Counted from the stretch's first letter, positions 15,383-23,447 are shown. The stretch is 37,383 nt of DNA from Spirochaetota bacterium (GCA_018240245.1 JAFEGD010000199.1:1-37383), one strand, 5' to 3'. Notes: a model not told the origin generated them from the letters alone. Made by a program: numbers and translations.

Positions 15383-15847
15383 ATGAAGAAAATTCTAATG
15401 ATGGTAAGTGCAGCGTGCTTTGCGGCATTACTGGTAAATTGTAAAAAGAAAGATAGCGGAGCGCCTACTGCAGCAAGCGGCGCGGCAGAAGTATGGAAAT
15501 GCGACTTTAAAGGTACGAATACAGCGCCCAACGGCGAAACAGCTCCTTTTAGTTGGAAAGTTACATGGACGGAAACCGGCGACAAATCGACAATTTCAGG
15601 ACAGGGCCAAGATGTCGACGGCCAATCGAATACGAGCGGCACGTGCGATGGCAAAAAATGTAAAGTGCATGAAGAATATATTTCAGGCTCGGGAAAAGGC
15701 AAAATTTACGATTGGGATTTTACCTATACCGATGCTGAAACGCGCAATGAGAACGTCTATGTCACGACTCTCAGCGGTACTTTCGCTGCGGCAAAAGACA
15801 AATCCGATACGGGCAAGCTGACGGCAAAGGCCGACTGCAAGCGTTAG
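15383..15847 (+). CDS. Small secreted lipoprotein of unknown function
   Basis: 154 residues. The signal peptide MKKILMMVSAACFAALLVNC gives Cys20 as lipidation site, followed by KKKD. The mature domain is Gly/Ser/Thr/Lys-rich and beta-like (SWKVTWTETGDKSTISGQ), with three further cysteines (WKCDF, TCDGKKC) plus one near the end (ADCKR), which could form two disulfides. I do not recognise a family. A clear TGGAGAA site supports the start. It is transcribed away from pdhA across the large inverted-repeat element and is followed by a T-rich hairpin region. Confidence 0.8.
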   Translation: MKKILMMVSAACFAALLVNCKKKDSGAPTAASGAAEVWKCDFKGTNTAPNGETAPFSWKVTWTETGDKSTISGQGQDVDGQSNTSGTCDGKKCKVHEEYISGSGKGKIYDWDFTYTDAETRNENVYVTTLSGTFAAAKDKSDTGKLTAKADCKR

Positions 15848-15857
15848 TTTTTTATTT

Positions 15858-15884
15858 TTTTCCTCTCGGAAACCGAGAGGAAAA
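15858..15884. terminator. Hairpin downstream of the 15383 lipoprotein gene (possible terminator)
   Basis: TTTTCCTCTCGG (15858-15869) and CCGAGAGGAAAA (15873-15884) form a perfect 12-bp stem with an AAA loop, 11 nt after the stop. The T-rich run lies 5' of the stem (15848-15857) rather than 3', so it is not a textbook intrinsic terminator. It resembles in layout the hairpin at 20564-20591 (TTTTC ... GAAAA). Confidence 0.5.
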
Positions 15885-15934
15885 TACTCAATTCTATTGT
15901 TAGCCTGTCTCGGGCGCAAAAGTAACCCATAGTT

Positions 15935-16888
15935 ATGCATGCTCTCATTACCGGCGGTGCCGGGTTTGTCGGTAGCCATTTGGCGCGTGCGCTTTTGGCA
16001 CGGGGCGACAACGTCTCTGTTTGGGATAATTTCCACACCGGCCGCGAAAAGAACCTTCCCGCAGCCACACTAGCTATGGAATTCCATAGCATAGATATTC
16101 GTGAGGTGACGGCGGCGAATCTGCCAAACTCGCGCTTCGGCAGATTCGATACCATCTTCAATCTGGCATGCCCCGCGTCGCCGCCGCACTACCAGAAAGA
16201 CCCGATCTATACGTGGGAAACCTCGGTGCTGGGTGTTCGGAATATGCTGCATATTGCCGAAGCGCACGGCGCGCGGCTTCTGCATGCCTCGACCTCGGAA
16301 ATTTACGGTGACCCGCAAGTGCATCCGCAGGGCGAATCGTATTGGGGCAACGTCAACACCGTCGGGTTGCGCAGTTGCTACGACGAAGGCAAACGCGCCG
16401 CCGAAACGCTGTGCGCCGATTTTGTGCGCACCGGCCGCGTCGATGCGCGCCTTTTTCGTATTTTTAATACATACGGCGAATTCATGCACCCCGACGACGG
16501 GCGCGTGATTTCGAATTTTTGTGTCGCCGCGCTCAAAGGTGCGAGCGTGCCAATCTACGGCGACGGCGAACAGACGCGCTCGTTCTGTTACGCTTCTGAT
16601 CTTGTGGCGGGTATTTTGGCGCTGGCGGATTTACCCCGTGAAAAATACGACGGCCCTATCAACCTTGGCAACCCCGGCGAGTTTACTATCAACGAACTCG
16701 TGGGCGTACTCGAGAGCGTTACAGGTAAAAAACTTGAAATCCAGCATTTTCCTTTGCCAGCGGACGACCCGAAGATGCGTAAGCCCATTATCGAGCGGGC
16801 GCAAAAAATCTTGGGTTGGTCGCCGAAGGTTCAGCTTGAAGAAGGGCTCACAAAAACCTTGGCGTATTTTGCGACAGAGATTCAATAA
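15935..16888 (+). CDS. NAD-dependent sugar nucleotide enzyme, UDP-glucuronate decarboxylase (UXS) type
   Basis: 317 residues, extended SDR family. The Rossmann motif GGAGFVG is at 7-13. Catalytic T120-S121-E122 (ASTSEIYGDP) and Y149/K153 (SCYDEGKRAAE) follow. Blocks LACPASPPHYQKDPIYTWETSVLG, SYWGNVN, DGRVISNF, IYGDGEQTRSFCY and INLGNPGEFTI match the UXS group, which turns UDP-glucuronate into UDP-xylose; a related dTDP- or UDP-sugar epimerase role is possible. The start ATG is at 15935. An 18-nt perfect palindrome lies inside the gene at 16073-16090. It heads a plus-strand set with a thioesterase and purN. Confidence 0.88.
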   Translation: MHALITGGAGFVGSHLARALLARGDNVSVWDNFHTGREKNLPAATLAMEFHSIDIREVTAANLPNSRFGRFDTIFNLACPASPPHYQKDPIYTWETSVLGVRNMLHIAEAHGARLLHASTSEIYGDPQVHPQGESYWGNVNTVGLRSCYDEGKRAAETLCADFVRTGRVDARLFRIFNTYGEFMHPDDGRVISNFCVAALKGASVPIYGDGEQTRSFCYASDLVAGILALADLPREKYDGPINLGNPGEFTINELVGVLESVTGKKLEIQHFPLPADDPKMRKPIIERAQKILGWSPKVQLEEGLTKTLAYFATEIQ

Positions 16889-16910
16889 AATAAAAAGAAG
16901 AAAAAATATT

Positions 16911-17411
16911 ATGACTAAAATTGAGAAACAGAAAAGCGGTACATCCCCCCGCGAACCGTGGAGCGAGTTCTCGGTGTTGGTTGAAACCGTGGTGCGCTGG
17001 CGCGATCTTGATTCGTATAACCACATCAACAACAGCGTCTATCTCAACTATTTCGAAGAAGGGCGCATCGAATATCTGTACCGCATTGCCGCGATGGCAG
17101 GGGTCAAGGCGACTGACCACAATCGCTTCGACGGCTTTTCGAGCACGCTCACAAAAACCGAAATCGATTTCAAAGGGCAGGGATTTTTGCACGAGACGCT
17201 CGTTATCGGTATTCGCTACACCGCGATTCGAAAAATCTTTATGGAAGCCGAATACGGCATCTTTGTAAAAGCCGACAGACGCCTCTTGGCGCGCGGTAAT
17301 TCGGTACAGGTCGCGATCGACAGTAAGGCGTTTAAGCCCGTGCGTGTCAGCGAAAAATTCATCGAATATGCAAAACAACTCGAAGGCGACCGCCTCGTTG
17401 TCGTGATGTAA
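16911..17411 (+). CDS. Hotdog-fold acyl-CoA thioesterase (4HBT family)
   Basis: 166 residues. The core (about 24-150) begins VLVETVVRWRDLDSYNHINNSVYLNYFEEGRIEYL. The motif D-x-x-x-H-x-x-N-x-x-Y-x-x-Y is the classic active site of YbgC/FadM-like thioesterases, with the Asp near residue 32 as candidate catalytic residue. It presumably hydrolyses an acyl-CoA or acyl-ACP; the substrate is unknown. A longer open frame runs back to 16521 through the upstream gene, but the ATG at 16911 fits the family start and lies 22 nt after the preceding stop. Its TAA overlaps the purN ATG (TAATG). Confidence 0.88.
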   Translation: MTKIEKQKSGTSPREPWSEFSVLVETVVRWRDLDSYNHINNSVYLNYFEEGRIEYLYRIAAMAGVKATDHNRFDGFSSTLTKTEIDFKGQGFLHETLVIGIRYTAIRKIFMEAEYGIFVKADRRLLARGNSVQVAIDSKAFKPVRVSEKFIEYAKQLEGDRLVVVM

Positions 17412-18052
17412 TGGATCGTCTCGCCGATTTTTTTAAGTCCAAGCACTCTCGTACCTTAAAAACAGGGCAGAAGCCCGCAATTGTTATTCTGATTTCAAGT
17501 CGTGGCAGCAACATGCGGGCGATTCTCGAAAAAATTCGCGAAGGCAAGCTCGAGGCCGATTGCAAGTTGGTCGTGAGCGACCGCGAAGCGCCGGGGCTCG
17601 ACGTCGCAAAAAAAATGGGATTTCAGACAGAACTATTTTTGAAACGTAAGAGCGAGTCGCGCGAAGAATTTGACGAACGGCTCGCTGCGAGGCTCAAAGA
17701 GGAAAATCCTACTTTAGTTGTGTGCGCGGGTTATTTAAAAATTATCACTGTGCCGCTTTTGCGGGCGTTTCCGCAACGCATCGTTAACATTCACCCGTCG
17801 CTCTTGCCAGCGTTTCCCGGGCTCAAGGCGCAGCGTCAGGCGTTAGAGTACGGCGTCAAAGTCACGGGTTGCACGATTCATCTTGTCGACCACGGCGTCG
17901 ATACCGGTAAGATTCTTGCGCAAGCTGCGGTGCGCGTCGAATCGGGCGATAACGAAGCGACACTGAGCCTTCGCATTTTGAAAGCCGAGCATGCGCTCTA
18001 CTGGCAAACAATTGCGCAATATTTAAGTACATGCGTTTTGAGCAACGAGTAG
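17411..18052 (+). CDS. purN: Phosphoribosylglycinamide formyltransferase
   Basis: 213 residues. After about 20 extra N-terminal residues comes IVILISSRGSNMRAIL (phosphoribosyl site). The catalytic trio is N126 and H128 (VNIHPSLLPAFPG) and D164 (HLVDHGVDTGKIL), matching N106/H108/D144 of E. coli shifted by 20. PurN transfers a formyl group from 10-formyl-THF to GAR in purine synthesis. The start overlaps the thioesterase stop by one base. No other pur gene is in the window. It converges on the porin-like gene with a 10-nt gap. Confidence 0.96.
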   Translation: MDRLADFFKSKHSRTLKTGQKPAIVILISSRGSNMRAILEKIREGKLEADCKLVVSDREAPGLDVAKKMGFQTELFLKRKSESREEFDERLAARLKEENPTLVVCAGYLKIITVPLLRAFPQRIVNIHPSLLPAFPGLKAQRQALEYGVKVTGCTIHLVDHGVDTGKILAQAAVRVESGDNEATLSLRILKAEHALYWQTIAQYLSTCVLSNE

Positions 18053-18062
18053 AGTTATTATC

Positions 18063-18683
18063 TCAAAATCGATAGGCAAGTTCTAACGACGGTACGAAAA
18101 ATTGGGACTGCGGCGTGCGCGTGAACGAAAAGTAGCGTGCAACGAGCGAGATCGAAAAACTATCAGTGAACGAATAGGTATAGCCCGCTTCTCCCCCCCA
18201 CGAAAATCCATTTACGCTATTGTCGGCATTTTGTCCATTAGCGACTCCCGATATTGAGTAGATTGCGTAGCCCGCGCCCAGCCCAACATGAAAACCAAAG
18301 GGGAGTATGTAATTGACAAAACCGTGGATTGGAAATAGATTATTTGCGAGCTGCACGATTCCAGAGGGCGTGGTGTATTCATAGTCATAAATAGCGAGCG
18401 CGCTCAGACTTGCACCAATTTGAAAATTCTGCAATTGATAACTATAATTCACTCCGCTGGAAAATCCACCTTTATTCGTCTTGCGTTTATCTAAAGCAAC
18501 TTGATTTGCCGCTTGATCGATCTGATCGATTGCACTACTTTGCGCAATGGCAAAACCGCCCCAAACGCCGATGCGGTGTGCGCGAGTCGCCGATTCGCCT
18601 GCGGCCGATTCGGCCCAAAGTGTGGGAGCGAGCACTGATCCGAGAAGTAATACGCATAATTTCTGCGAAAATGTTATGGACAT
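18063..18683 (-). CDS. Outer-membrane beta-barrel (porin-like) protein
   Basis: 206 residues. Signal peptide 1-24 (SQKLCVLLLGSVLAPTLWAES). The mature protein shows alternating amphipathic strands rich in Gly/Tyr/Phe, such as GGFSSGVNYSYQLQNFQIGASL, HVGLGAGYAIYS and GGEAGYTYSFTDSFSISLVARYFSF. It ends in LAYRF, the C-terminal aromatic expected for BAM-dependent insertion. Size suggests an eight-stranded barrel of the OmpA/OmpW-like kind; ligand unknown. A strong AAAGGAGA site precedes the ATG. It is divergent from the phosphohexomutase gene across 111 nt, where I see A/T-rich DNA but no certain promoter. Confidence 0.85.
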   Translation of the reverse strand: MSITFSQKLCVLLLGSVLAPTLWAESAAGESATRAHRIGVWGGFAIAQSSAIDQIDQAANQVALDKRKTNKGGFSSGVNYSYQLQNFQIGASLSALAIYDYEYTTPSGIVQLANNLFPIHGFVNYILPFGFHVGLGAGYAIYSISGVANGQNADNSVNGFSWGGEAGYTYSFTDSFSISLVARYFSFTRTPQSQFFVPSLELAYRF

Positions 18684-18794
18684 AATATTCTCCTTTCGTA
18701 AAGTATTTATATCAATATACGAAATATCATGCCTTGGTGCGAAATTTTAATCCAAATCTCCTTTACGGGGCAATTTTCCTTTTGATGCTGTAAA

Positions 18795-20561
18795 ATGCCA
18801 CAAAGTGCCGAAAGTTATTTCCAAAAATTCCTTACATCTCCCTTGAGCGCGGCCGAAGAGACAGAGCTAGAGGCTAAGAAAGCTGATTTGATAGCTGCGC
18901 GCGCATTCGACGGCGAACCAGCATTCGGTACCGGCGGCATGCGGGCGGTGACGGGGTTAGGGACGAATCGGCTCAACCTGCAAAATATTGGGCGGCTCAA
19001 CTTAGCCGTTGCCGAATATTTTAAGAAAACGAAACGCTCTCCGCTACTCGCCATGGGTTACGATTCGCGGCTCACGTCGCCCGAGTTTAGCCGCTTGAGT
19101 TATCATATCTTGTCGCGCGCAGGGGTGCGCGTCAAAATTTTTAAACGCCCGACGCCGACACCGCTCTTATCGTTTGCCGTGCGCGAACTCAAAGCTGACT
19201 GCGGCGTGGTACTCACCGCGTCGCACAACCCACCGCAGTACAACGGCTATAAGGCGTACGGCGCCGACGGTGGGCAAATTGTCTCGCCCGTCGATAATGA
19301 GGTGCAAAGACTTTTTCTTGAAACGCCGTACAGCGCACTGCCCGCCGATTTGTACGCGCTCGCTGAGACTCCAATCGCCGCCGCCGACCTCATCGAAGAA
19401 GAAATTTATGCGGCATACATGGCGCGACTCAAAAAAGAAGGCTTCTATCAGAATAAAACCAAACATGGCAGCATCTTGTATTCGCCCTTGCACGGCACGG
19501 GGGGATGGCTTTTTGAAAAAGCATTCAAAGAACTCGGTTATGATAATTTTCGCGTCTTGCCCGAACAGGCAGCACCCGACGGCAATTTTCCGACGGTGAA
19601 ATCGCCCAACCCCGAAGAACCGGCGGCATTCGAGCGTCTATTGGCGGCGACCGTAGAGACGCAGCATGCTGCGTCTCTACTTATTGCCACAGACCCCGAC
19701 GCCGACAGAGTGGGGTGCATGGTTCGAAAAAATGTAGAGACGCACCACGGTTCGACAAGCTCATCGCAGGTAGGCGCGTCTCTACAAGGAAATCCATATC
19801 ATTTCTTGACGGGCAACCAGATCGGCGCGCTGCTCTTAGAGAGTATCGCACGGGGTTCGCACCAAAAAAAATCTCCCTACATTTGCAAAACGATCGTCAC
19901 GACCGAATTGCAGCGCCTCATCGCCGACTCTTACAATATCAAAACCGTTGAAACCTTGACCGGCTTCAAATATATTGCTAGTGAAGTCGCAAAAGATCCC
20001 GACAATTATCTCTTCGGCGGCGAAGAAAGTTTCGGCTATCTGCCGGTGTCGTGGGTGCGCGATAAAGACTCGCTCTCGTCGGCGCTGGCTTTGGCAGAGC
20101 TCGCCGAAGACCAAGATCTCGTCGCCGCATTAGATGCTCTCTATATCCGCCATGGACTATTTCACGAGCTCTTACACAGCATCGATTTGAGCGCGAACCC
20201 GAATCTCTTAGGCGAGACGCTCGCCCGCCTTGCCGACCCGCGTGCGTTTGCCGTGCGCGTCGATTTCGGGCGCGAACTTTTCGATATTCTCGATTTACGA
20301 AAAGGTTCGGCAGAACCGCGCACTGAATCTTGCCGCGCATTGAAGTATACGTTAGGCGAGGCGGATGTCATACAGTTTTGGTTAAAAGATTTCTCGCGAC
20401 TCACAATTCGCCCGTCGGGTACCGAGCCAAAGGTGAAGGCATACTTGAGTCTCATGGCAAGAAGCAAGCCGACTGTGGCGTCGCTCGCGGCAGATAAAGA
20501 AGCGTTGCAGCTCGAAGCCGAAGCGCTCTTAAAGAAATTCTTAATAGCGTTGGGAGTATAA
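18795..20561 (+). CDS. pgcA: Alpha-phosphohexomutase (phosphoglucomutase/phosphomannomutase), with two translated palindromic repeats
   Basis: 588 residues, matching the long PgcA-type phosphoglucomutases. FGTGGMRAVTG opens domain 1. The phosphoserine loop TASHNPPQYNGYKAYG has catalytic Ser143. The metal loop ATDPDADR is D300/D302/D304. GGEESFGYL is the sugar loop and RPSGTEPKVKAYLSL the phosphate-binding domain. It interconverts glucose-1-P and glucose-6-P or the mannose equivalents. Residues 287-295 (VETQHAASL) and 314-330 (VETHHGSTSSSQVGASL) are encoded by palindromic repeat elements flanking the metal loop. The second looks like an insertion of about 20 residues before FLTGNQIGALL. The symbol is by similarity; substrate preference is not decided. 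Confidence 0.92.
   Translation: MPQSAESYFQKFLTSPLSAAEETELEAKKADLIAARAFDGEPAFGTGGMRAVTGLGTNRLNLQNIGRLNLAVAEYFKKTKRSPLLAMGYDSRLTSPEFSRLSYHILSRAGVRVKIFKRPTPTPLLSFAVRELKADCGVVLTASHNPPQYNGYKAYGADGGQIVSPVDNEVQRLFLETPYSALPADLYALAETPIAAADLIEEEIYAAYMARLKKEGFYQNKTKHGSILYSPLHGTGGWLFEKAFKELGYDNFRVLPEQAAPDGNFPTVKSPNPEEPAAFERLLAATVETQHAASLLIATDPDADRVGCMVRKNVETHHGSTSSSQVGASLQGNPYHFLTGNQIGALLLESIARGSHQKKSPYICKTIVTTELQRLIADSYNIKTVETLTGFKYIASEVAKDPDNYLFGGEESFGYLPVSWVRDKDSLSSALALAELAEDQDLVAALDALYIRHGLFHELLHSIDLSANPNLLGETLARLADPRAFAVRVDFGRELFDILDLRKGSAEPRTESCRALKYTLGEADVIQFWLKDFSRLTIRPSGTEPKVKAYLSLMARSKPTVASLAADKEALQLEAEALLKKFLIALGV
19653..19680. repeat. 28-nt perfect palindrome, copy 2 of the GTAGAGACGC family, inside the phosphohexomutase gene
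   Basis: GTAGAGACGCAGCA (19653-19666) is followed at once by its exact reverse complement TGCTGCGTCTCTAC (19667-19680). It is read GTA GAG ACG ... GCG TCT CTA (VET...ASL), ending five codons before D300 of the metal loop. Same length as copy 1. Confidence 0.93.
19733..19786. repeat. 54-nt inverted-repeat element, copy 3 of the GTAGAGACGC family, inside the phosphohexomutase gene
   Basis: TGTAGAGACGC (19733-19743) and GCGTCTCTACA (19776-19786) are exact 11-bp inverted arms around a 32-nt spacer that is not palindromic overall. It is translated in the same phase as copy 2 (VET ... ASL) and adds about 20 residues compared with the usual spacing between the DPDADR loop and the TGNQ motif of the family. 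It starts 52 nt after copy 2 ends. Confidence 0.9.
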
Positions 20562-20563
20562 AA

Positions 20564-20591
20564 TTTTCACAGGGGGTGCCCCCCGTGAAAA
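20564..20591. terminator. Hairpin between convergent phosphohexomutase and lipoprotein genes
   Basis: TTTTCAC (20564-20570) pairs with GTGAAAA (20585-20591) and GGGGG (20572-20576) with CCCCC (20579-20583), with one A/C mismatch and a short TG turn. On the minus strand the stem is followed by TTTTATA, so it can serve as terminator for the lipoprotein gene. On the plus strand it lacks a T-run and starts 3 nt after the mutase stop. Confidence 0.6.
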
Positions 20592-20601
20592 GAAAGGCTA
20601 T

Positions 20602-20991
20602 TTATTTTGCTGCACCTTCGACTTTGATCATTTTTTTCATTTCAGCGGCAAAGTCGGGATCTTCTTTGAATTTATCGTCGGCTTTCGCCATAGTTTCTAA
20701 AAATTTCATTTGGAGTTCGGTAAGTTTGGTTTGAATCGGAGCAAAAGCGGGTTCTTTTTCGATATTCTTGATTTGTGGATACTGTTTTTCGAGTGCGTCC
20801 GACGATTCTTGAGCTTTCTTCAATACCGCCGCCGCTTCTTTGCCGGTCGTTGCTTTTTCTAACCCGGCGATTGTCGATTCAATCGTTGCCAAGTATTCTT
20901 GGCCCGCAGCTTTTAAGTCGCCACCTTTTTTACAGCTTACAGCTACGAGAAGCGCTATTGCTCCCGCTGTCATCGTTAAAGTTTTTTTCAT
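20602..20991 (-). CDS. Small helical lipoprotein of unknown function
   Basis: 129 residues. The signal peptide MKKTLTMTAGAIALLVAVSC gives lipid Cys20, followed by KKGG. The mature part is helical and charged (YLATIESTIAGLEKATTGKEAAAVLKKAQESSD and AKADDKFKEDPDFAAEMKKMIKVEG). A DUF-type helical bundle is likely, but I cannot name it. TTGGAG lies about 8 nt upstream of the ATG. A perfect TATAAT -10 on the minus strand at 21061-21066 gives a ~60-nt leader. The 170-nt gap to pbpC suggests its own transcription unit. Confidence 0.82.
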   Translation of the reverse strand: MKKTLTMTAGAIALLVAVSCKKGGDLKAAGQEYLATIESTIAGLEKATTGKEAAAVLKKAQESSDALEKQYPQIKNIEKEPAFAPIQTKLTELQMKFLETMAKADDKFKEDPDFAAEMKKMIKVEGAAK

Positions 20992-21060
20992 TCTAAAATC
21001 TCCAAAATATTTTTATCTTAAAGTACGGTAGTAGCAATTTGGCGACTAATCATCGTTAAG

Positions 21061-21097
21061 ATTATACCTGACTCATGTACGGCATTTAGGGAGTCAA
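21061..21097 (-). promoter_or_regulatory. Candidate -10 with adjacent dyad upstream of the 20602-20991 lipoprotein gene
   Basis: TATAAT reads on the minus strand at 21061-21066. TTGACT at 21092-21097 is 25 nt away, too far for a standard -35, so the promoter may need an activator. A 6-bp dyad TGACTC/GAGTCA (21069-21074/21091-21096) lies right behind the -10 and could be an operator. Visual call only. Confidence 0.35.
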
Positions 21098-21161
21098 TTA
21101 TTTCTCTATATGACTGCGTAGAAACATATACTCCGTGACACTAGCCCACACGAATAATATC

Positions 21162-23447
21162 TCACCTCACCGAGAACGCAATTTCTTCTGTTGGCACAGA
21201 GTGCGAAAATATGCGTAGCGTATAATCTCCCGCCGCTAAGCGCACAAATTTGCGCACGTCGCGCGTCAACGGCTGCGGCGTACTCGCATCGAGTGCATAC
21301 GCATAACCTTGCGCTCCGCGCTGCCGAATTATTAAAGGAATTTCTTGTCGCGCCGCCGCCTCGTTCGGGTGCAAGACATAGCGTTCTCCCGCGACGGGTG
21401 AAAGAACGAGCGGTATTGCGCCGTCGTCTCCCGCGTATTCGCCCGGCGTATGGCGTAGAAGGCAGCTGCGTGGGAGTTCGTCGGTTTGTGGTATCAGTTC
21501 TGCGTGCGCCGGGCAGTGCGCTCCGGCCAATTTTCCTGAGCGGCGACAGATGCGAATTTCCTTAAGTTTAGGCGAGTAGTGAAAGGTTTTACGCTTGTTG
21601 CCGTTTAGAAGCCGCACAATCGGATGAAAAATGCGCCCGGCACCCCAAGCGCCGCTCACCGATCGCATAGGCTTTCCTACCGAATTACCGACCCAAACCG
21701 CCACAACAAAATCTTCGGTAAATCCCGCGATCCAACCGTCGCGATAATCTTTCGAGGTACCGGTTTTTTCGGCAATGGGAAAAGGAAAGTCCATGAAACT
21801 GCGATTGCCGAATGCACGCCGTCGCAACCCCGCGTCCGCAAGCATGTGCGTTATGCGGTCTGCGGTTTCGATCGAAAAAATTCTCTGTCGTTTTCCCAAG
21901 CGTAGGGGATTTCTCGCACTATCATGTCCTAATTCGAGCGGGCGCATTTCCCCGTGCGAAGCGAGCGAGGAATAGAGCCGGGCGAGATGTAAAAGTGTCG
22001 TACCGCCGCTTCCGAGCGCAAGGCCCGCGCCGTAATAGTCGGGGGCTTGCGTCAGATGCGTCATGCCGCTGTTGCGGAAAAATTCGAGCAAGGTTGGGAT
22101 GCCAATTTTTGCGGCAGCCGAAAGCGCGGGGATATTGCGCGAGGCAACGAGACTTTCGCGCAGTGTGAGATTTCCCCAGAAGCGCATATCGTTATTGTGC
22201 GGGCGGTACGTTTCATTCTCGCGGCCTGTGGCAAGGCTGAGTTCGCTATCTGAAAACATCGTCGTCGCGTTGAAAGTTCCGTTTTCAATACCGATACCGT
22301 ACACGAAAGGCTTGAGTGTACTCCCGGCGCTGCGAATGCGTACAGCGTGGTTGATTTCTCCCGTGAGCGGTGCAGAAAAATCACTCGAACCGACGAGAAC
22401 GCGCAAGATATCGCGATCGGCATTTTTTTCGATGACGACTACCGCTGCGTGCTCGGCGCCAGATTTTTGAATAGCGGGCATTTCGTTCGCGACGATATTT
22501 GCGACGCTCTCGCTCAAGTTTGCCGAAATTTCGCTACTTATGTCTCCCGCGGCCGGGAGTTTATTCTCTTTCAGCCAAGCGATAATATGTTGCGAACCGC
22601 GGACTGAAATGTTCGACGCCGTTCGCGTATTTAGTAGAGTGCTTTCGAGTCTTTGCCAATCGGGTATCTTTTCTCCATAGAGTTTTTTCCAGAGTTTTAC
22701 AAACGCCGCTTGAAATGCCGGATGAATAATATTTTTCTGCGGACAATCCTCGCTATATTGCGAGCAACCGTTACGGATAAAAGTGCCGTGACTCACCATT
22801 ATTACAAGTGCGACGATTTCTTCGTTCGAGAGCAGAGTAATATGCTTTCCGAAGATGCGCGTGGAAGCGGCGGAAAAACCTTGCGAGTTGAGAGGCAACG
22901 GCACTTGGTTAAGGTATGCTTCGAGTACGCGATGTTTACTTGCGCCAAACGTTAACCGCAGGCTAAGAGCGGCTTCGACTATTTTCTTGAGATAACGATT
23001 CTGGGGAAGCGTCTCGGCGTAGAGAATACGCGCGATTTGCTGCGTGATCGTCGAGGCTCCAGAACGAATGCGCCTATCTTTAAGGTTGCCAATTGCCGCA
23101 CGTACGACCGCAATTGGGTCAATGCCAACGTGCCAGTAGAACCGTGCGTCTTCGGCAACGATCAAAGCGCGTACAAGTTCGTACGGGTGTTTTTCGAGCT
23201 GTAGCGACGAGCCATAAGCACCCGCCTCGTTTCGGTATTCGCGCAGTAAAATTTGTTCCTTCGAAAAAATACGTAGGGGATAAAAGCGTTCGATAGATTC
23301 GCGCTCAATCGGCACAAACAGCGTAGCGCACGCCAGTACGCAAATAATTACGGTGGCATAAGTAAGCTTGCTGCGAGATTTCATTTCGAGAATCGCTGCG
23401 TTGCAGGTGCGACGAGAAATAGAGCGAATGTTTCTAAAAAGTCTCAT
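21162..23447 (-). CDS. pbpC: Penicillin-binding protein 1C (bifunctional transglycosylase/transpeptidase)
   Basis: 761 residues. Membrane anchor at about 28-46. GT51 domain (about 70-240) with catalytic Glu99 in AEDARFYWHVGID and GASTITQQIAR. Transpeptidase with S376-T-L-K379 (SAGSTLKPF), S436-R-N (ASRNIPA) and K561-T-G (EKTGTSKDYRDGWIAG). A C-terminal beta-sandwich (about 670-761) is like the BiPBP_C domain. It polymerises and cross-links glycan strands. The ATG overlaps the alpha-2-macroglobulin stop by 4 nt (ATGA), which fixes the start and couples translation; the two genes are also paired in E. coli (pbpC-yfhM). A later Met22 start is possible. Confidence 0.95.
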   Translation of the reverse strand: MRLFRNIRSISRRTCNAAILEMKSRSKLTYATVIICVLACATLFVPIERESIERFYPLRIFSKEQILLREYRNEAGAYGSSLQLEKHPYELVRALIVAEDARFYWHVGIDPIAVVRAAIGNLKDRRIRSGASTITQQIARILYAETLPQNRYLKKIVEAALSLRLTFGASKHRVLEAYLNQVPLPLNSQGFSAASTRIFGKHITLLSNEEIVALVIMVSHGTFIRNGCSQYSEDCPQKNIIHPAFQAAFVKLWKKLYGEKIPDWQRLESTLLNTRTASNISVRGSQHIIAWLKENKLPAAGDISSEISANLSESVANIVANEMPAIQKSGAEHAAVVVIEKNADRDILRVLVGSSDFSAPLTGEINHAVRIRSAGSTLKPFVYGIGIENGTFNATTMFSDSELSLATGRENETYRPHNNDMRFWGNLTLRESLVASRNIPALSAAAKIGIPTLLEFFRNSGMTHLTQAPDYYGAGLALGSGGTTLLHLARLYSSLASHGEMRPLELGHDSARNPLRLGKRQRIFSIETADRITHMLADAGLRRRAFGNRSFMDFPFPIAEKTGTSKDYRDGWIAGFTEDFVVAVWVGNSVGKPMRSVSGAWGAGRIFHPIVRLLNGNKRKTFHYSPKLKEIRICRRSGKLAGAHCPAHAELIPQTDELPRSCLLRHTPGEYAGDDGAIPLVLSPVAGERYVLHPNEAAARQEIPLIIRQRGAQGYAYALDASTPQPLTRDVRKFVRLAAGDYTLRIFSHSVPTEEIAFSVR

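Noticed and set aside
15241..15444. Plus-strand open frame beginning in the inverted-repeat element
   Set aside because: Its start lies in stem P2 and it overlaps the well-supported lipoprotein gene at 15383 in another frame. Its SSRLVT run merely mirrors the element's other arm.
15858..15884. Hairpin as a canonical intrinsic terminator
   Set aside because: The T-rich run precedes the stem on the plus strand and no T-run follows on either strand. It is listed only as a possible terminator.
16521..16910. Long N-terminal extension of the thioesterase frame back to 16521
   Set aside because: It runs through the upstream UXS-like gene in another frame and reads as Arg/Ser-rich nonsense. The ATG at 16911 fits the thioesterase family start.
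19733..19786. Start of a CRISPR array or tandem repeat
   Set aside because: Only two related units occur here, with different internal sequences and no regular spacers. They fit dispersed palindromic elements.
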